NCBI GenBank assembly: GCA_023159155.1
Contig: JAJNNX010000014.1
Coordinates: 248,001 to 312,000, forward strand
DNA from: Ustulina deusta
Lineage: Eukaryota > Ascomycota > Sordariomycetes > Xylariales > Xylariaceae
Reading direction: 5' to 3'
DNA: 64,000 bases
Positions 33,175-45,446 of the stretch are shown here, one piece after another. Each line of letters starts with the position of its first letter. Position 1 is the stretch's first letter. The position numbers were made by a program, and so were the translations under genes. The notes beneath the pieces were generated by a model, which was given only the letters and a program-made list of their open reading frames with translations, searched no databases and was not told where the DNA came from.

Positions 33175-35608
33175 TCAACCCCTATCCGAGAACACTAAAC
33201 TCTCCACGATTCTGACTTCGGTATCGAAGCTTGAGTTCTCGACTGCCCATTGGCGTAGCTTATCTAGGACGACGTTCTGGATTGGTTGCATTGCCGGAAC
33301 AAGGTGACTTAAGCGTGCCGAATTCTCCGCCAACCAAAGAATTACAAGGGCGGCCATGCAGTTCTGTGCGAATGCCCACAAATATGGTGACCTCTTGTCA
33401 ATCATATCTACCGCATTCTGAAGGTATTGTACGCACGAATCAATACAGGTTTCGCACCTTTCCATGGCAACGGGCACTGGCAAGTTGAAGGGATCCGATT
33501 CTGGTAAGGGAGATAGTGGTGATGATCGACTTTCCTGCTGCCTAGCAACGGTTTGCAACAGGAACGGACGGTAGATTAAGTGTCTTGCCATGTAGTATCG
33601 TATTCGCAGGACACGGGAACGGTCGTTTGGCAGAGAATCCGTGCCTTTTGGGAACCTAAGGTATTCCGGAATCGAGCGATACCATTGCTCTAACTGTCGA
33701 TTGAGTTCAGTACTAAGGGACAATAACTTAGGAAGTCCCAATCTCTGCCAAATACGAACTGGGTCCGGCGGGAGAATCGAGTATCGATGGGTACTATCGG
33801 GATTGTAGAGAGCGCTCAGGATGCGATTGAGAAGCCGCCGAATTGCGTGCTCGGCTATGGAATAAATGTGGTTCCTGTCATCGGACGACTCCAAACTTTG
33901 AGGTAAAGGCATTGTATCTCCCAATGGTTCAATCCCACTACGAGGCACATCGATTTCAGCAACTCCGTCACTTAAAAACTAATCGTTAGCAGTTCGTTGA
34001 ATATGCCATGAGCCAAAGGAAATAGATTACCACTCAACCATAAAGCATTGCCAGTATACTCGCACTGCCTCGTCATCAAACTCCGCATGTGTCAGATTAT
34101 TTTGTTGGCTGGTACTTGTGTCAGCTCTGTTTTCTCACAATGGTGTATAATAAGTAGTCAGCTATACCTTTCTGAAATACTGAGAAATAGTCGTGATGCA
34201 AAATGGCCCATTCTGAAACTATGGACTTTAAAGATAAATAATTAGTCAGCAATTGATCACGCAAGAATTCTAAGAGTGTCTGAAGCATACGGGGTGTCTA
34301 GGACACTACTCCTAACAATAACCAAAAATTGGAAAGACAGTGAATCCGAGAATGACTTACGTGGTCGTCCCAAGTGAGCAAAGTATGAAGATGCTAGTAA
34401 TAGTGCCTGACAGATTGATACACTTGGGCGAAACTCCCAGAGCGCCTCACGAAGTATCATCTTGAGAGCTGGTTGGAAGTATTCGAGTCCGAGCGTCTCG
34501 GGAGCTTTCTGGTGGCCGCTCTGAGCCGACGACAACGCACCTAGAGCATAGACACACAGGCACATGGAAGTCGTAACATCATCGAGGTTCTGATCCAACA
34601 ATCTCGTCTGCCATGATCTAAACGTCCGAGGTGTGAAAAGTGGCTGGTGCGGATGAACAAGTTGGAAATAACTGGCAGCTAGAATGTCCACTGCAAGGGT
34701 AAAGCAAGTATTAGTTGAGATAGGAATTCCCCTTTAGGAAGTGTACGTGAATTTTGTGGGGAACATGGGGTCCTCGCGACACGAGTCTAGCCGTAACAGG
34801 AGAGTACCCCTAGCATCGGTCCAAGATATTGTACGCTGGGGCAGGATGACTGATGTGACTACTCACTAGTTGCAGCATCAAGCAACGGCCATGTTAATGG
34901 CCCGTCGTGGATTCGGTCGAGCACCCCAGGCAAAGGCAATTGCCCTTCAATTTGGAAAAAACAGTCTCGTGGATATTCACCGACGACGTCACAAACTTGC
35001 GGGAAGGCTAGGAGCGTGGTGGCCAAGGCCGCATGATTTTTGGGGATAAGAAATGGCGACGACTCGAGTGATGTGTCGAGCTCAGTGGGCAATCGCATGA
35101 GGATATCAGTCTGTTTCTCTGATTGATGATCCGACTGGCTTGCGGGATACGGGCTTTGGCTTGGCCGTAAATTCAGCTGGTATATCTGTTGGCTCTGCTG
35201 CTCTAGAAGAGCTTCGATTCTACTAAGTCGGTCTATGACAGCAGCCGGTCCGCTCTCCTCAATTCTATAAGGTGAAATCTAGCAGTCAGCTGCTGATTCT
35301 CTTCTCCCCGTAGACGCACCGAGAGCTTGACGTACCTGTCAGAGGGGAGTTCTTGATAGACACAATCAGCGTTGGAATCTTTACAAGTGAAGCAAGGTTT
35401 CTTCCCATCACATTTTCGTTTGCGGTGCCTCCAATAAAATGGCCATGTTAGCAAGTTCTCATCTACTTCATGCGCCCAAGAGGAGATCAACAGCATGGCT
35501 AACCGGCAGAAGTCGCAAGCAAGAAGAGCACCTATCACAACTATTAGTGAGTGCTGACGACCGTAGCTAACTGTTGGCAAAGATCATACGCTTCCTTGTG
35601 TAATTCAT
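33175..35608 (-). CDS. Zn2Cys6 transcription factor with fungal-specific middle domain
   Basis: About 590-residue nuclear regulator reconstructed from exons (minus) 35608-35590, 35531-35504, 35428-35336, 35264-34867, 34690-34361, 34225-34168, 34080-34031, 33970-33175. Start MNYTRKRALLACDFC joins across intron 1. Intron 2 splits the zinc cluster, giving ACDFCRHRKRKC...CFTC...DC with spacing C-2-C-6-C-5-C-2-C-6-C. A likely dimerising coiled coil, AVIDRLSRIEALLEQQSQQI, follows. The middle domain has DILAASYFQLVHPHQPLF, HLGRP, VYWQCFMVEC and DVPRSGIEPLGD. Seven of eight exons agree in phase; the exon 6 to 7 junction (34168 to 34080) is one nucleotide out with the obvious sites, so a splice site there is wrong or the gene has a frameshift. 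Target genes unknown; it sits next to the P450/MFS relics, perhaps a lost metabolic cluster. Confidence 0.8.
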
Positions 35609-38600
35609 GTTAGAGGAAGCTAAATTAGATGAGCAGCTGAAGAATAAAATGGGCTGAAGGGGTATTGCTCGCTTCCTAGGTAACACCAGAAAATGCAGAA
35701 CTTGACAGGGTGGTAGTTGGTCTATATCTTATATGAAGTGCTAGTCGATCTACAACGCTCTCTGGGGTAGTCTATTGACAGTACGACATCTTGAGCCTCC
35801 TCGTCTGGGACTCAGGTGCCTTATACGATATTACCACTGTGGGTCACATCTTGCTAAAGAGCGGTCGTCGAATGAGATCGACGGTCCAACATGGTGGTCA
35901 TGGTGTGGCCGTTCTCGAACGGGTCCTACCGAGGCGTCGCTAACTGCTGGCTTGCCACAATCCCTGTAGCTTCTATCGAACCGGTTATGGAGGGGGCACG
36001 CTTCCTTTATTTTCCTTTTTTTTCTTTTGGATAGCAGCAGGCTGATGTTTGGGTATCACCTAAGTCCGGGACCAGAGTTGTCCCGGTTTCGACCAATTTC
36101 TCAGTGCTACTGACTCCCCTCGGTGTTCCTGTGCTGACGTAGATCTGCGGGTATGCTACACGCCTCGGCAATGCCTCCAGATAGGGCTGAAATGGATAGC
36201 GGCGATGACATGGTGATGGAAATCGGGGTCTGTTTTTTTTTTTGGTTTTTTTTTTCTTCCTTTCCTTTCTCGGTAGTGGGATTGCCTAGGCCTTCCCGAC
36301 ATTTTATGGAACCGCTAAGGTTCCTAGGTTGTCTCCATCCGGTATACCGACCTACCTAACCTAGGTAGGTAGGTAGGGGTAAATTAGCTTACCCAGAGCT
36401 AGAAGGATCCCTAATCTGCACTTACAGTCATGCTCTCTAAGCGTCCATCATGCCTTCCATGTGCTGAGGGATCTACCCTTGCGACGGCTAATTATGGGGT
36501 TTTGCCAGTTGCGTACTAGTCCACGTGTATACAAGAAGGCACTTACCTCTTCTGGAGGTCCTTGTAGGTGCCTATAGGTGAATATAGATATCATACCGCT
36601 TGTCTGCGATCTTGGGGATATTATTGATAGACTTCAAATTTCATTGTGTGACGGTTGAGGAATCGCATTCGCTCTGCCAAAACTTCTGCCTACCTAAGTA
36701 CTTAAGGTAATGAATACGGAAATTGATTAAGGTTCGTGGGGGTAGGTACCTTTGGTTCACACCTCGGTAAGCTGCCGGCGAGTCTAGAGTCACTAACTTC
36801 TTTGGGTAGCAGTCTAACAGCCTTATCAACTCTTCTACACCTATATTCAGGCAATCCGCCGCCAGCGAGTTCTGATCGCGACAAACAACATCAACTGTAG
36901 TTTCGGCATCGCCTTTAAAATGGGGCTCGACAATCCGCATACCTTGTAATCACAGCGACTCTCCAACCTTTCATATCGCAGTCCCAAACCACCGCCTCCC
37001 CGGGAATAGCGCAAGCACAAATCCCGCACTACAATACTATCTAGGTTACATTGTGGCGGTAAGCAGTTACTGACGTCTACTACCAACGAATGGAAATGGT
37101 TGTAACTTCAGCAGCCGCCCGCTGGCGGTTTTGCCGCTTGACAGCAAACACGGACGCAGCTTACAGGATGCTCTCTTACTAACGGGAGAAACTCAGTATG
37201 TATACATGTCAACCTCTCCCGCCGAACTGTGCTGACGATGCGTTCTCGGGACGACTGATATCGTTCGTCCCAAAACTCTGTTTGGCAAGTCTGGGTTCCC
37301 CGGCGCTATGGATTGTCCGTGTCGGCAGCCCATCTTCCCTTGCGCTTCACTTAGTGCGAGGATCCGGCTCCATGCTGTATCTGTGCTAGTCTGTGAGCTC
37401 TCCACTCGTCTACAGTAGCTCGATGCACTAGAACAAGACTAACCTGCGTACATAAGCAGGAGGAGCCATCAATAAGCCCAGGCAGCATTTTACGACAGAT
37501 TATGATCAAATATCATAAGCAGTGATTGTCCCCGTTGAGGCAAAGGCACCGTTGCACCAGATATCTGACTTTCTTGCCACTGTTTGAGACCCGGAAGATG
37601 GCGCCACTAGGTTGGCTGCGGCTGTGCGGGTTGCAACAACCTTTCGAGCTTACCGATGCTTCAGAGTCCTGCCAAGTGTAGGACCGTGGTCGCCCACTCG
37701 ACAGCGTAGCGCCTTCCAAGTTATCTTGATTCTCCGCGTCTGACATCGCCACTTGGATATGGAGGCCAATGGAGAATATTTTACATACTTACGATGCTCT
37801 CCTGAGTGGCAAATGCGGTTCATTTAGGTCTCTGACTACAGTTCAGCCCCATAAGGTGGTTAGAGAGTCTGTGCTCACTCCTAGCATCTACATAGTAAGC
37901 CTGGACGATGGCGATGTTCCTGCATTGTGACTTGTCAGTCACCGTATGATAACTTCTGCGGACGCTCATTCATTCGAATAAAGGGGAACCCATATCGTTT
38001 CGCCGAGACTTCCCGTTTTCAGGGATGAGAAAAGGGGCCGTGTCTTCGAAATGACACTTCTTCTTCATCTCGTCGAGGACCTATAAATTAGCAGTTGTGA
38101 CCTCATAGGCCTCATACTCTTCGCTGGAACGCAGAAGATATGATTCTATCATATTCGACGTATTTGGGTTGGTGTTATTTCTGTGCTCGATGCACCTGAG
38201 TAAACATACGAAATGATTCAACCGGCAAGGCAGCGTCATCGCCATCAACCTCTATAGAAAACCCGATACGAGCCAACCGTGGCCCATCACTCACCACTCA
38301 CCAATTGTGGCCTTTGACTAACAATCTCCCGTATTTCACCATATCCAGTAATGCGACCATAAATATGAGGAGTTGGTATTTGGTTAGGTAAGTTTTCGTT
38401 CTTCCTACGTGCCTCTTGGAGTTGACGAGAGTGCATTGCACAGATATGTAAGCGTATTTCCGGCACTGAGTCTTCACTCTTCCAGCCTCAAGTTCCAAAC
38501 AGTCGGGTTTCTGTCCCCCACACGTACCTGCCGCCGGAATTATATTTCCGACAGCTGAGGTCAGGTACCTTGCCTGCCTGATGCAAAATCCATGCAGACG

Positions 38601-39679
38601 CATGCTGTGATGCCGTAGCATCCACCGCACTGGGACAGCCAAGGCGATGGCTACCCTGGTCCAAAGCCTTTCCTCGTGCCAAACCCCCTCATCTTCTCTC
38701 CGGCATCTACCTATTTACGTTAGACCATACTCGTCTATATTGGCGAGAGCAGAATAAACGAATTAATATCCCTGTTCACATTCTCATCCACTACTCAGCT
38801 CGGCTTAGTATCTTGGCCTCTCAGTAGGGCTGTAGGCTCTAGCGCACATATAAGAATGCAAAAGGGACAGTGTATCTTTCAAGGCCGCCCAGAAGTAGCC
38901 GGCTGGTCTTCCATATTCCATCTGGGACATCTGTACCGCCACTAACTGGCTGGTTCCTCGACATCTCCAACTACAACAGTCAGAATCAGTAATTGCTGCT
39001 TTCGGCCTGCTCTATAAGTTCTCGGAAAGTGCGGGAAGCTTCGAAGACACGTTTTAGCTTGGACACGATTCACTATACTCTTTTTGAAATGACTGCCTAT
39101 AACAAAAATATGACTCGGGAGAATTACTTATTCGGGCTGCTTATTCACTTTACATTAGGTACCTAATCAATGCTAGTTAAATCGAACGGGGTAGCCGGAT
39201 CCCAGGACTATTTGGGTACTGGTTCGGAAAAGGACTACGGAGACCGGAATTGGGCGCTGAGTCAGGACCTTATCACTCCCTCGGCATGACGTGAATACTA
39301 TATCCTTATACGACCTACCAATGGAAGACGACAGGACTCAACTGGGTCGGTCTTTTTCCCACATGCACGATCGACGAAATGGCACATATGATTTTTATCG
39401 CATAGTATTTTCCCTATCACTGATAATGTACATGGCGCTTGCTCTTTCCCCATTCCCTTTTTACAATTTTTTTTAAATAAATGTTCGAGCATCTTTTGGG
39501 AAATACATATCATGCCACGGTGCAAATTATCGTGGTCTCAAGAATCGAGGATATACAAATGATTCCAATCTCAACAACCCAGTGGTTCGCGCTCGAGGCT
39601 AAAGACATCATAGTGGCAAGGGAAGAATACTGGACAAGTGCTACTAGAGGAGATGGCGGGGGTATCTGAGCACCCATTT
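35609..39679. other. 4-kb stretch without a supported gene
   Basis: Short frames on both strands (for example 36641-36940, 37513-37752 and 38298-38642, all minus) lack domains and good starts. T-rich runs occur at 36232-36256 and TAGG repeats at 36357-36376. Exon-sized open pieces could hide a small multi-intron gene, but I could not assemble one. Confidence 0.45.
36232..36256. repeat. Poly(T)-rich tract
   Basis: Two T runs (10-11 nt each) separated by GG, then TCTTCC; simple low-complexity DNA. Confidence 0.8.
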
Positions 39680-40828
39680 TTATAGAAGGAAGGCAACCCC
39701 CATCATGAGTGCCATGGCAGCACCAGGTACGGCCAAGGTGCTACCCGCACCGGTGACCGGTGTGGGAGACGGCCTACTGGGATGGGTACCGTTACCATGG
39801 CCACATGGCTGACCGCACCCAGGAGAGGAGGTTGGCTGGGTTGTTTGCCAGGCAACGGAGGTTGTGGTGCTGGGCTCCGCGGGCACGTTACTCTCACAAG
39901 GAGGGGGCTGGAATGGTGGGGGTTGAGAAGGAGGGTGCTCGAACGGAGGGTGCTCGAACGGAGGTTGCTCGAAAGGAGGGTGCTCGAACGGAGGTTTCTC
40001 GAAGGGAGGGTGCTCAGAGGGAGGTTGCTCGAAAGGAGGATGCTCGAAGGGAGGATGCTCGGAGGGAGGTTTCTCGAAGGGAGGGTGCTCAGAGGGAGGA
40101 TGCTCGAAAGGAGGATGCTCGAAGGGAGGATGCTCGAAGGGAGGATGCTCGAAGGGAGGATGCTCGACTGAGTCCACGCAAAACGGGGGTTGCAGGGCAG
40201 CCTGGACTTGGGCGAAGCGAAGGCCTATCTCCTTGATTTGTTGCTGGGCGTAGCCTTGGCCCTCCAATGGGATCAACTTCTTCGTGGTCATGAAGAACTC
40301 ATGGGTTACAGTGCCTGAGGGCGATGTGACGTTTTAGTAAAACGAAGAAGGTCTAAGTGTCTCTGATGAAACCCGGGGGAAGACTGTGGCCCGGGATCAT
40401 TCTAACCGACGATTCATTCAACAGGGGGGCTTACCGAAGTGGACGGCGAACATATGGGCATGAGCGCAATGTCCAGTCGCCTCGATTTTCGGAACAGTAT
40501 CGCCAAGGTCTTGGATAAACTTGGCGCCCATCTCTGTCAACTGTTTGGAGATGGGGTGGATGGCCATGAGATCCTCGAGAGTAAGAGGAGCCATGTGTTT
40601 CGCGATGGTGGTGGCCTCGGTGATGACACCGACGAGATTCTCTGCAGCTTGGCGGAAAGCTAATGGGTTACCGCCGCCCTGGTACTGGATGATATTGTTG
40701 TCTGCGTTGGCCATGGAATCGAAGATAGATGAAAGCAGACCTGCGATGGTCGCGGGATCGCGACCCACGATGCGTGACTGGGCCATAGCCACGAGGGCGA
40801 GGAGGGTGGTGGTGCCGGCGACCCTCAT
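39680..40828 (-). CDS. HsbA-type cell-wall protein with pentapeptide repeat and GPI-like tail
   Basis: Two exons, 40828-40435 and 40314-39680, joined by a 120-nt GTAAGC...CTCAG intron in phase; 342 residues. Signal peptide MRVAGTTTLLALVAMAQS, then a helical domain (about 20-180) resembling hydrophobic-surface-binding protein A / cell-wall galactomannoprotein (IFDSMANADNNIIQYQGG, ENLVGVITEATTIAKHM). Residues 182-271 are 18 tandem units of five residues, mostly EHPPF with K, Q and S variants. A Ser/Thr/Gly stretch and a C-terminal hydrophobic tail (AMALMMGVAFLL) suggest a GPI anchor. HsbA-type proteins coat hydrophobic surfaces and recruit hydrolases; the repeat probably acts as an extended, charged spacer in the wall. 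Repeat number is likely variable between strains. Confidence 0.85.
39896..40165 (-). repeat. 15-bp coding minisatellite, 18 units
   Basis: In-frame tandem repeat encoding (E/Q)(H/K/Q/P)PP(F/S/C) units within the HsbA-type gene. Units differ by few substitutions, mostly at the second and fifth codons, indicating expansion by slippage or unequal exchange. Unit length is a multiple of three, so copy-number change keeps frame. Confidence 0.95.
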
Positions 40829-43376
40829 GATGACTAGTATTGTGGATGGGTTGAGAGATGAGATCGATTACTTGCTGGATATAAAAAAGAGTAACGAGTG
40901 TTTGATCGAGGGTTAGTAGATCATTAGTGAGTGAGGTAGGTGAGCCGTACGGCACGCGAGGACTTGAGTTATATATACAACCGTCGGCAAGAGGGCTGTC
41001 ACAAGCGTCCCGATCCGTTTGAGTCCACCGGACTAGCTTTGGGAATCTAGGTACGTCTGGTGAATTTGGCTTGGAGTATATAGGCAAAACGTAAGTGTTG
41101 CTACGCAGCTTTTCCTTACCTGTGATAAGTTATCTGATATATTTACTAAGCAAGAGGGAAGATCGTGATACGACGCCAGCACACACAGTTTCGACTTAGA
41201 CTTTCCGTCCATGGCCGAAGATAGGATTTTGTTGAGGTGGAAGGTGATGAGTTTTCAAGCAATTAGGCAATCAGGGAAGCCTTGTTGACCAGCGAGAGTC
41301 ATACAGAGCCTCTGCCTGAGTACACGAGGAAACTAGAAAGTAGCTTGGCTACTGTAATAGTGGCTTGAATAGTGACTAGCAGCGCCTATATGGACTATTC
41401 CAAGATACAACGAACTCTATGATACTTTGTTTCTCTCCTCCCAGACTGACTGAGCCTCCTGAAATGACATTAATAGCCTTGGTGAAGTCGCCTACATACA
41501 TACGACACTGCATAACCAGTGCATCATGACAGCTATCATAGGCGCATTTCCACGACGACGACTTCGGGTGGCGCGGGGCTAGATCGGTTTAGAGCACTGT
41601 ACTGCAGTAGAACGAGAATTATCCCAAGTCGACCTATGACTCCGATGACTAGGTTCGATTCTGGTATGCGGAAAGTCGCATGAGTGCGAGGGATAATCTG
41701 ATGATCTCAAGGACGGACCCTGGCTAAATACGGCGTGGCGAACCTAAACTCAAAGCAATGCCGAACTTATTCAGCACTCAGCCCTAGGGTCTGAATAATA
41801 AGGTAACCGTGCTTACACGGGCTACTATGTGCTCGAAATAAGGTGCCCGGTGACGATGGGAACAACAACCGGGTAAATCTTGAAGGGCGGATTGCGTATT
41901 AGCTAATCGGGTTCAAAATACGTCACCAGGCCGTTGCAGTTGTACACAAAGCGTCGAGTACCTAGATGGATAGTAGTACCTAGGGGTGTCGAAGCTTCAA
42001 GGCGGTTTGTAAGCGTGCATAGGGAAATATATAAACTCATGCACCGAATAAGGTAGAAGCCTGTGGCGCGTTCCTGGCGATCATGGTCTTGGCTTATGCA
42101 ACCTATGAACTGCCGCCAATCACAAGGCGGGCGCTAGACTTACCCCTGGGATCTGTTTCCGGGGTTTAGCTCGCGCTCCTGCCCCCAACCTCCGACAAGC
42201 GCCGACAGGACACGCCGTCGGACCTCCAGTTAGACAAGTTTGTTGTTACCTAATGTAGGGAGTTGGAGGGATAGAAAAACATTGTCGCCCAACAAATGCG
42301 TCACGAGGCTTGTTTGTCGCGAGAGTCCTCCGGCCCAATGCTTTTAGCACGGACCCCGTCAATACCGTCATGTGGTTTTACATACACGTATGCAGTTGAA
42401 TAATGATAATGGTGCCGGAAAAGCTAGGTACTCGGTATATATGATCTGAAGCTATTGTTGCGCTGGCATGATTACCTGGGTCAACCCTGGTTTTCAATGT
42501 GTCGGAAGAGACGAACTATATCTGGAGACATATCGCACCTCTTGGTATTTACTCTTTCCTATACGCCGAACAAGAGATTCATAATCAGCCACGGTTTATG
42601 TCATTCTAATTGAGTCGGCTCGGGGTGCATCTTATCGGACATCTATTCCGCTCCAATGTACACAATATACTCGAGGCCACCAGCTCGGCGAGGCGACCCG
42701 ATGCGTTTTATATGGATATCGAGTCACAACAGGAGCATCGTGTAGTGTATATACCGGTATTATAGTGTATTATAGGTGCTACCTATCAGTGAGTCTTATC
42801 CATTCATCCCAATCATCGATGTCATGGTTTCATAAACGGCTTGGCGCGTAGCTATCAGTGGCTCCAGCCCCTCCTGCTGCCGCTCCTACTGGTCCTCCCC
42901 TGAGCACGAACCCTGGTCACCAAGTCTGCATTTACCCGTTTCGGCTGGGTAGTCGCTGTGGTTGGTCACCTCCTCGACAGCGAGTGGAACTCCCCTGCCG
43001 CTGTGACAAAATTAAGGACAGTGTCCTCCTATGCGCCGCCTCCTGTAAGCTGTGGCAGATTCATTCACCCAACATCCCATCGAAGGACTGCAGGCAGTGC
43101 TGGGGTCTAATAAAAGATCTGCACGCCGTATCCTCTGTTGATCTTTGATTGACTCTCCGCTTGGGTGAGGTTTTTCCTCTCGTTCCTGCACATTATTCGG
43201 GCAGTCCATTCTTTTTGCCTCTCGTTCGCTGGTCCCTGGTTTCTGTCACTCGTTTAGAATACCTAGGTCTCTAGTCACTCGTTTGACGCACTGGCACCAA
43301 CTGTTTTTGGACCCTTCAATCCGATAAACTTGGCTGACTACTCGTCTCCTGACTTTTCCATCTTTAACTTTTCAGT
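40829..43376. other. 2.5-kb intergenic region, no supported gene
   Basis: The first part is the promoter of the minus-strand HsbA-type gene. The rest has no long ORF with coding character. A tRNA-like pair of pol III box sequences lies at 41580-41662. The frame at 42858-43148 begins with a non-ATG codon and overlaps the leader of the gene at 43377. Confidence 0.45.
41580..41662 (+). other. tRNA-like relic with A-box and B-box
   Basis: TAGATCGGTTTAG (41580-41592) resembles a tRNA A-box/D-arm and GGTTCGATTCT (41652-41662) is one base from a consensus B-box. The bases beside the B-box almost form a T-stem, one nucleotide short. No full cloverleaf or anticodon stem forms. Could be a decayed tRNA gene, a tRNA-derived SINE head, or chance. 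Confidence 0.25.
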
Positions 43377-44309
43377 ATGATTTGTTCCGTAGCATATACC
43401 GTCTTGGTTGTGGGTCTCGCCAGCCGGGTATTGGCTGGGCCCTCTCACGAACCATACCATCCGTCGCTCGCTCGCATGTCTACTCGAGACATCATCGGCC
43501 TTCATCGCCGGGACGCAGAGGGATACTCGCCTACGGAGCAACTCTGCGGGGCTGGCGACACGTGCGCCGACGCTTGTGGAAAGGGATTTAAGCAATGCCG
43601 TTCCAAAGACAGCCTAACACATTGTTACAATTCTTTAAAGAAACAAACATGCTGCCCAAATGGCAGTGGCGGTAAGTAACTCGCCTAACCTTTGCCTCAT
43701 TCTTATGGTACTAATCGTCACATAGACTCTTGCGACAATGGATACTTTTGTACTGCTGATGAGGATGCGAAGACGTGGTGCTGTCCTGACGGCCTGAGCT
43801 TGAAGGAATGTGCTCAGAAATACGACATACCGGGACCTCTCACTTCTCAGGTACTGTCAACCTCAACCTCAATCTCAACCTCCACCTCAACAACAACAGC
43901 AAAAGCTACTACAACGAAGCATACTTCAAGTGAAGAAGCTACTACGGCGAAGCATACATCGACTACAGAATTGACCACCACGAGCACAAAGACTGGGAAG
44001 CCCGAGAGCACTGAGAGCACAACGATTTCTAAGACCTCGCATCGCCAGTCTACCTCTGAGTCTGAGTTGGGGGGGACGAGTACGACTACTAGTTCCCTGG
44101 CGTCAACGACCACTCTCCTCATTGACGCGAGCAGTGCCTCCATTTTCACCGAGGCTATAGCTACGCAGACCCCCGCTTCGGATTCTGCGCCCTCTTCGAC
44201 GACGCCCACCTCGTCCACCAGCAGCATAGGTCAAAGCGGTAGCGGTAACCATGGACCCGCCAACAGCCTGGTGCTTTTCTTTGCTGGTGCCCTGGCTGCG
44301 CTTATCTGA
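43377..44309 (+). CDS. GPI-anchored Cys-rich, Ser/Thr-rich surface protein
   Basis: Two exons, 43377-43671 and 43726-44309 (54-nt intron GTAAGT...CATAG, in phase), 292 residues. Signal peptide MICSVAYTVLVVGLASRVLAG. A cysteine-rich head (about 50-140) has CGAGDTCADACGKG, QCRSKDSLTHCYNS, KKQTCCPNGSG, SCDNGYFC, TWCCPDGLSLKEC: paired CC motifs in a disulfide-rich fold. Then a Ser/Thr-rich stalk of about 130 residues, likely heavily O-mannosylated. The C-terminus NSLVLFFAGALAALI preceded by SGSGNHGPA is a typical GPI signal. Similar architecture occurs in fungal surface proteins of unknown role. Without splicing the protein stops after the first Cys block. Confidence 0.82.
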
Positions 44310-45446
44310 GGCAGTGTGTTGTGAAACCTTTTTAGCGAGCCCTCAAACATGTCTCCAAGGCGTATTCAATACGTTTTGTTGGACTACTTCCTGTTATCTT
44401 ACGCCAATGACTTCGGCAGCGCCTTGAGGTCTATTATACCACTAGAATTTTCCCGCTCCTTGTTCCTGGCTCGACTAGACATCTGATTTTGTGGAATGCA
44501 TGTTATACCCCTGACGCAGACTGCGAACATGGCAAAGGCGATTATTATACGAATGACCTCGCTTTTATTTACTTCAGCATCAACGAACAGAGTGACGAAT
44601 ACGCTAGGATTGCGCATGTCTTTGCGTCTTTCCATTCGAGGCTATGTCGGCCTCAGAAGATTTCAGCACAGCATGGCTTATATGTTGCTGTACATGATAT
44701 AAATTCTATCATATAATTTTGGGAAAAGAAATAAATAATGAATGATACCCTTATGCATTTCCGCTCCAACCGACCGTGAGGTACCCGCCGTTTACGAATA
44801 GTAGTGCCGCTAAATATTCAGTCATTAATCAGATACTATCGGGATCAATTAACTCGAAGCGTCGAATCTCTTTAAACGCCAGAATTCTACCATGTACTAT
44901 TTGCCATGCCTGTTGTGTATCTGGTTTGCAGGCAGGTATCCTGGAATCAATTGCTCGACTATCTAACCCCTAGTAGCATGTAGATGTAGAGGTGGTCACT
45001 TAATTAGACGGGATGCCGACCTACTATTGGCCACGAAATCTGCAATACAGTGCATTAATTAATGCGCGATTACTGTGCCTCGTACCGGACCATCGGGAAG
45101 TGCTAGTGGAACTCGGCAGCAACTACTCTTCCAACAAGGTGTTTGTACTGTGCAAAGATTCGACCGGAGAACCCTTGTGTTCCTTGTCCGTTTTACATGA
45201 CAAAACTTCTCGTCCGTGGAAGCGCGTGCGACATCGATTCAGGTCATCTGCGTTTCTCTCTCCTTGGATGGCAGATTCTTTTCCAACTCCTCCCCACCGT
45301 GATTGCTGTTTTCTTGCCGTGGGAAATCCATATTATCCCCCGATGCGACAGCTCCATCGCTGCGATTGCCAGACGGATCATCTTGTGAAGAGCGGGTGCT
45401 TGCTGGGTCGTGTCGCTCGATAACCGTTGCTGCGAATCGGCGTTGA
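44310..45446. other. Intergenic, no supported gene
   Basis: Frames at 44399-44716 overlap on both strands. An ATG-started plus frame at 45013-45423 (136 codons) has no domain and runs into the NMA111 leader, so I do not call it. Confidence 0.45.

Noticed and set aside
39760..40236. Plus-strand frames of 158 and 129 codons with Arg/Glu/Gly repeats
   Set aside because: Antisense of the 15-bp repeat in the HsbA-type gene; open only because the repeat unit has no stop in those frames.
45013..45423. 136-codon plus-strand frame upstream of NMA111
   Set aside because: ATG present but no domain, mixed composition, and overlapped by open frames on the other strand; likely leader or chance.
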